DNA of 6,101 nucleotides. Origin: an uncultured Bacillota bacterium (GTDB lineage Bacteria > Bacillota_I > Bacilli_A > RF39 > UBA660). Positions 4,696 through 6,101 of the stretch are shown one piece after another (positions within the stretch are counted from its first letter, which is position 1; every line of letters starts with the position of its first letter). The notes beneath the pieces were generated by a model, which saw only the letters and a program-made list of their open reading frames with translations, was not told the origin of the DNA and did not search any database. The position numbers and the translations under genes are program-made. The stretch lies in NCBI GenBank assembly GCA_948466105.1, contig CAOJZR010000041.1, positions 1-6,101 on the forward strand. The letters are read 5' to 3'.

Positions 4696-6101
4696 CTAGT
4701 AACTTACTAAAGTTATTTTAGCATAACCACTTCCTTTATGAGAACTTTTCAAATCATAATAGCCACCATTAGGATTTGGCATTGCTTCTTGTAAACCTTT
4801 AACATTAGTCCATTTATATCCTTCACCATCAATCATTACTGTGTTAGTAAATTTTAACCCTGAATAATGAAGTGAGCAAGCGTTATCGGTTGTTCCTGTT
4901 TTACAGCCTGCTTTTGGGTTAGTATTAGAAAAACTAGTTATAGCTACACAGCCAGTATGCCCTGAAATATATGATGAACCACTTCCACCAGCAAAAGTTC
5001 CACTATTTGCTCCGCTTCCACCTGACCCACCATAGTAACCAGAACCTCCACCTCCACCTCCTACATACGTTAGACTCTCTCCACCATTACCACCTTCCCC
5101 AAAACCTCCTGCTGTTCCATTACTTGTAGAATCAGGATACTTTGTTGGAGCAGAACCACCTGAAGTTTGTGTTCCGCCACGACCAACATGAGATTGGTAA
5201 TCAGCTTGTGATGTAACTCCATCATAACCTATGATGCCGCCACCATAGGCATTTCGATCTTTACTTATAGCATCACGATGCCCACTACCTGCTCCTGCAA
5301 CTATTATTCTGGATTTCAAACTATCAATACTATTCCAAGCACCACCTATTAATCTAACATCTGTTGCTCCACCGCCACCATTTGAAGGATAGCTTTTCAT
5401 AATACCACTGCCGCCACCATTATAGCCACCTATTATTCCATTATTAATTCCTCCGACATAAATATAGAGTTTTTGCTGTTTTTCTAAAACAATATCACCT
5501 TTAACATAACTTCCGTCTTGTGCACCCCACAATTCAATCTGATAAGTTCCACTAGTAGGTGTAATAAAGTCTTGAACTTCACCTTTATAGCTATATGAAT
5601 AGATAAGTTTTTCTGTTTTTTTACTACTAATGGTAGAACATGAAGTCTTTTGAACTTTACTTGTTATACATAATTGATAATAATATGTTTGATTCTCTAT
5701 AGGATTATTAATAACACACCTTGGTGTTGATACATTACTAATATAATTTAAATTGTTTTCTGTTGTTCCATATAAACAAGTATATTTTTGAACTCTATTT
5801 TGATTATTATTATCGAAATAATCAATTGTAATTGCATTTTGACCTGCTACAGCTTTATTTATAATTGGTGCAATTGGATTCTCATTATCAATTGTTGCTA
5901 TATCGATTGTAACTATCTCACTTGTCTCTTTACTATCACTCACCTTCGAGTATACTATTGTATTTTCCGTTAAAACTCTTGTTAGTATAATCGTATCATT
6001 TCTTTCTTCCCAAGCGCCAATTGTATCATTATCCTTAGTAAGACATCCACTTTGGTCATTTAAAGTACATATATTATCACCTAAACTATAGGTGTAATTT
6101 A
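4696..6101 (-). CDS. Large extracellular protein with FN3-like domain and C-terminal ALK/LTK-type glycine-rich domain (5' end outside window)
   Basis: The frame is open from the right edge to the TAG at 4696, 467 complete codons. A GTG at 5943 opens a 415-residue frame but is not a credible start: the 52 codons upstream are open and read as protein (including DTIGAWEERNDTIILTRVLT). Counting from the first complete codon, residues 1-75 look like the end of an Ig-like repeat (IVYSKVSDSKETS, then NENPIAPII as a domain junction). Residues about 76-160 are FN3-like (NAITIDYFD, YTCLYGTTENN, TYYYQLCITS) with four cysteines that could pair. Residues about 168-467 form a glycine-rich domain: GTYQIELWGAQ, VLEKQQKLYIYVGG, NGGGGATDVRLIGG, SRIIVAGAGSG, a dense Gly stretch coded by 4978-5121, and a closing GSGYAKITLVSY. 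These landmarks follow the order in ALK/LTK receptor glycine-rich domains and the bacterial proteins of that Pfam family. No sorting motif or membrane segment ends the protein, so any anchor must be N-terminal, outside the window. Confidence 0.88.
   Translation of the reverse strand, partial: NYTYSLGDNICTLNDQSGCLTKDNDTIGAWEERNDTIILTRVLTENTIVYSKVSDSKETSEIVTIDIATIDNENPIAPIINKAVAGQNAITIDYFDNNNQNRVQKYTCLYGTTENNLNYISNVSTPRCVINNPIENQTYYYQLCITSKVQKTSCSTISSKKTEKLIYSYSYKGEVQDFITPTSGTYQIELWGAQDGSYVKGDIVLEKQQKLYIYVGGINNGIIGGYNGGGSGIMKSYPSNGGGGATDVRLIGGAWNSIDSLKSRIIVAGAGSGHRDAISKDRNAYGGGIIGYDGVTSQADYQSHVGRGGTQTSGGSAPTKYPDSTSNGTAGGFGEGGNGGESLTYVGGGGGGSGYYGGSGGSGANSGTFAGGSGSSYISGHTGCVAITSFSNTNPKAGCKTGTTDNACSLHYSGLKFTNTVMIDGEGYKWTNVKGLQEAMPNPNGGYYDLKSSHKGSGYAKITLVSY

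Noticed and set aside
4978..5121. CCA/CCT-rich stretch as a tandem DNA repeat or CRISPR-like array
   Set aside because: There is no regular period or spacers; it is simply the coding of Gly-rich protein segments with mixed GGT/GGA/GGC codons.
5788..5973. Cys- and Ile-rich open frame of 61 codons on the plus strand
   Set aside because: Antisense to the FN3-like part of the glycine-rich protein gene; composition reflects the reverse of Asn/Ile/Asp codons and no ribosome binding site is present.
1..6101. Mollicute genetic code (UGA read as tryptophan)
   Set aside because: Tryptophans in conserved positions (for example the WW of SpoIIR) use UGG, and every gene reads through without in-frame UGA. 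The visible stops are UAA and UAG, so there is no positive evidence for recoding.

Overview
The window is AT-rich DNA of a low-GC Gram-positive bacterium (Bacillota). The evidence is the AT-rich codon choice, AGGAGG-type ribosome binding sites, a tilS-ftsH pair, and SpoIIR, a protein confined to endospore formers. UGG encodes tryptophan and no in-frame UGA occurs, so the standard bacterial code fits. Together with the long extracellular glycine-rich protein, this suggests a host-associated member of Bacilli/Erysipelotrichia or a related uncultured gut lineage. That placement is an inference; no rRNA or other marker is present.

All five genes lie on the minus strand, so transcription runs from high to low coordinates. 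In that order they are: (1) the 3' part of a large secreted protein gene with an FN3-like domain and a C-terminal glycine-rich domain like that of ALK/LTK receptors (4696 to the right edge, beginning outside the window); (2) an unrecognised 478-residue secreted protein with its own consensus promoter (3201-4637); (3) spoIIR, the forespore signal for pro-sigma-E processing (2624-3148); (4) tilS, tRNA-Ile lysidine synthetase (1168-2493); (5) the N-terminal 384 codons of ftsH, the membrane AAA+ protease, which runs off the left edge (1-1152).

There are probably three or four transcription units. A -35/-10 pair just behind the stop codon of the glycine-rich gene starts the 478-residue gene. A 9-bp inverted repeat between that gene and spoIIR overlaps the spoIIR ribosome binding site. 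A U-tailed hairpin ends spoIIR, and an extended -10 promoter immediately after it starts a tight tilS-ftsH operon with a 15-bp gap. The hpt gene that usually sits between tilS and ftsH in Bacillota is absent.

The right half (surface or secreted proteins) is accessory in character and the left half (tilS-ftsH) is housekeeping, with a sporulation checkpoint gene between them. The most unusual items are the bacterial ALK/LTK-like glycine-rich protein and the unclassified secreted protein beside it. No intergenic gap exceeds 130 bp. No tRNA, rRNA, CRISPR array or insertion sequence was seen.
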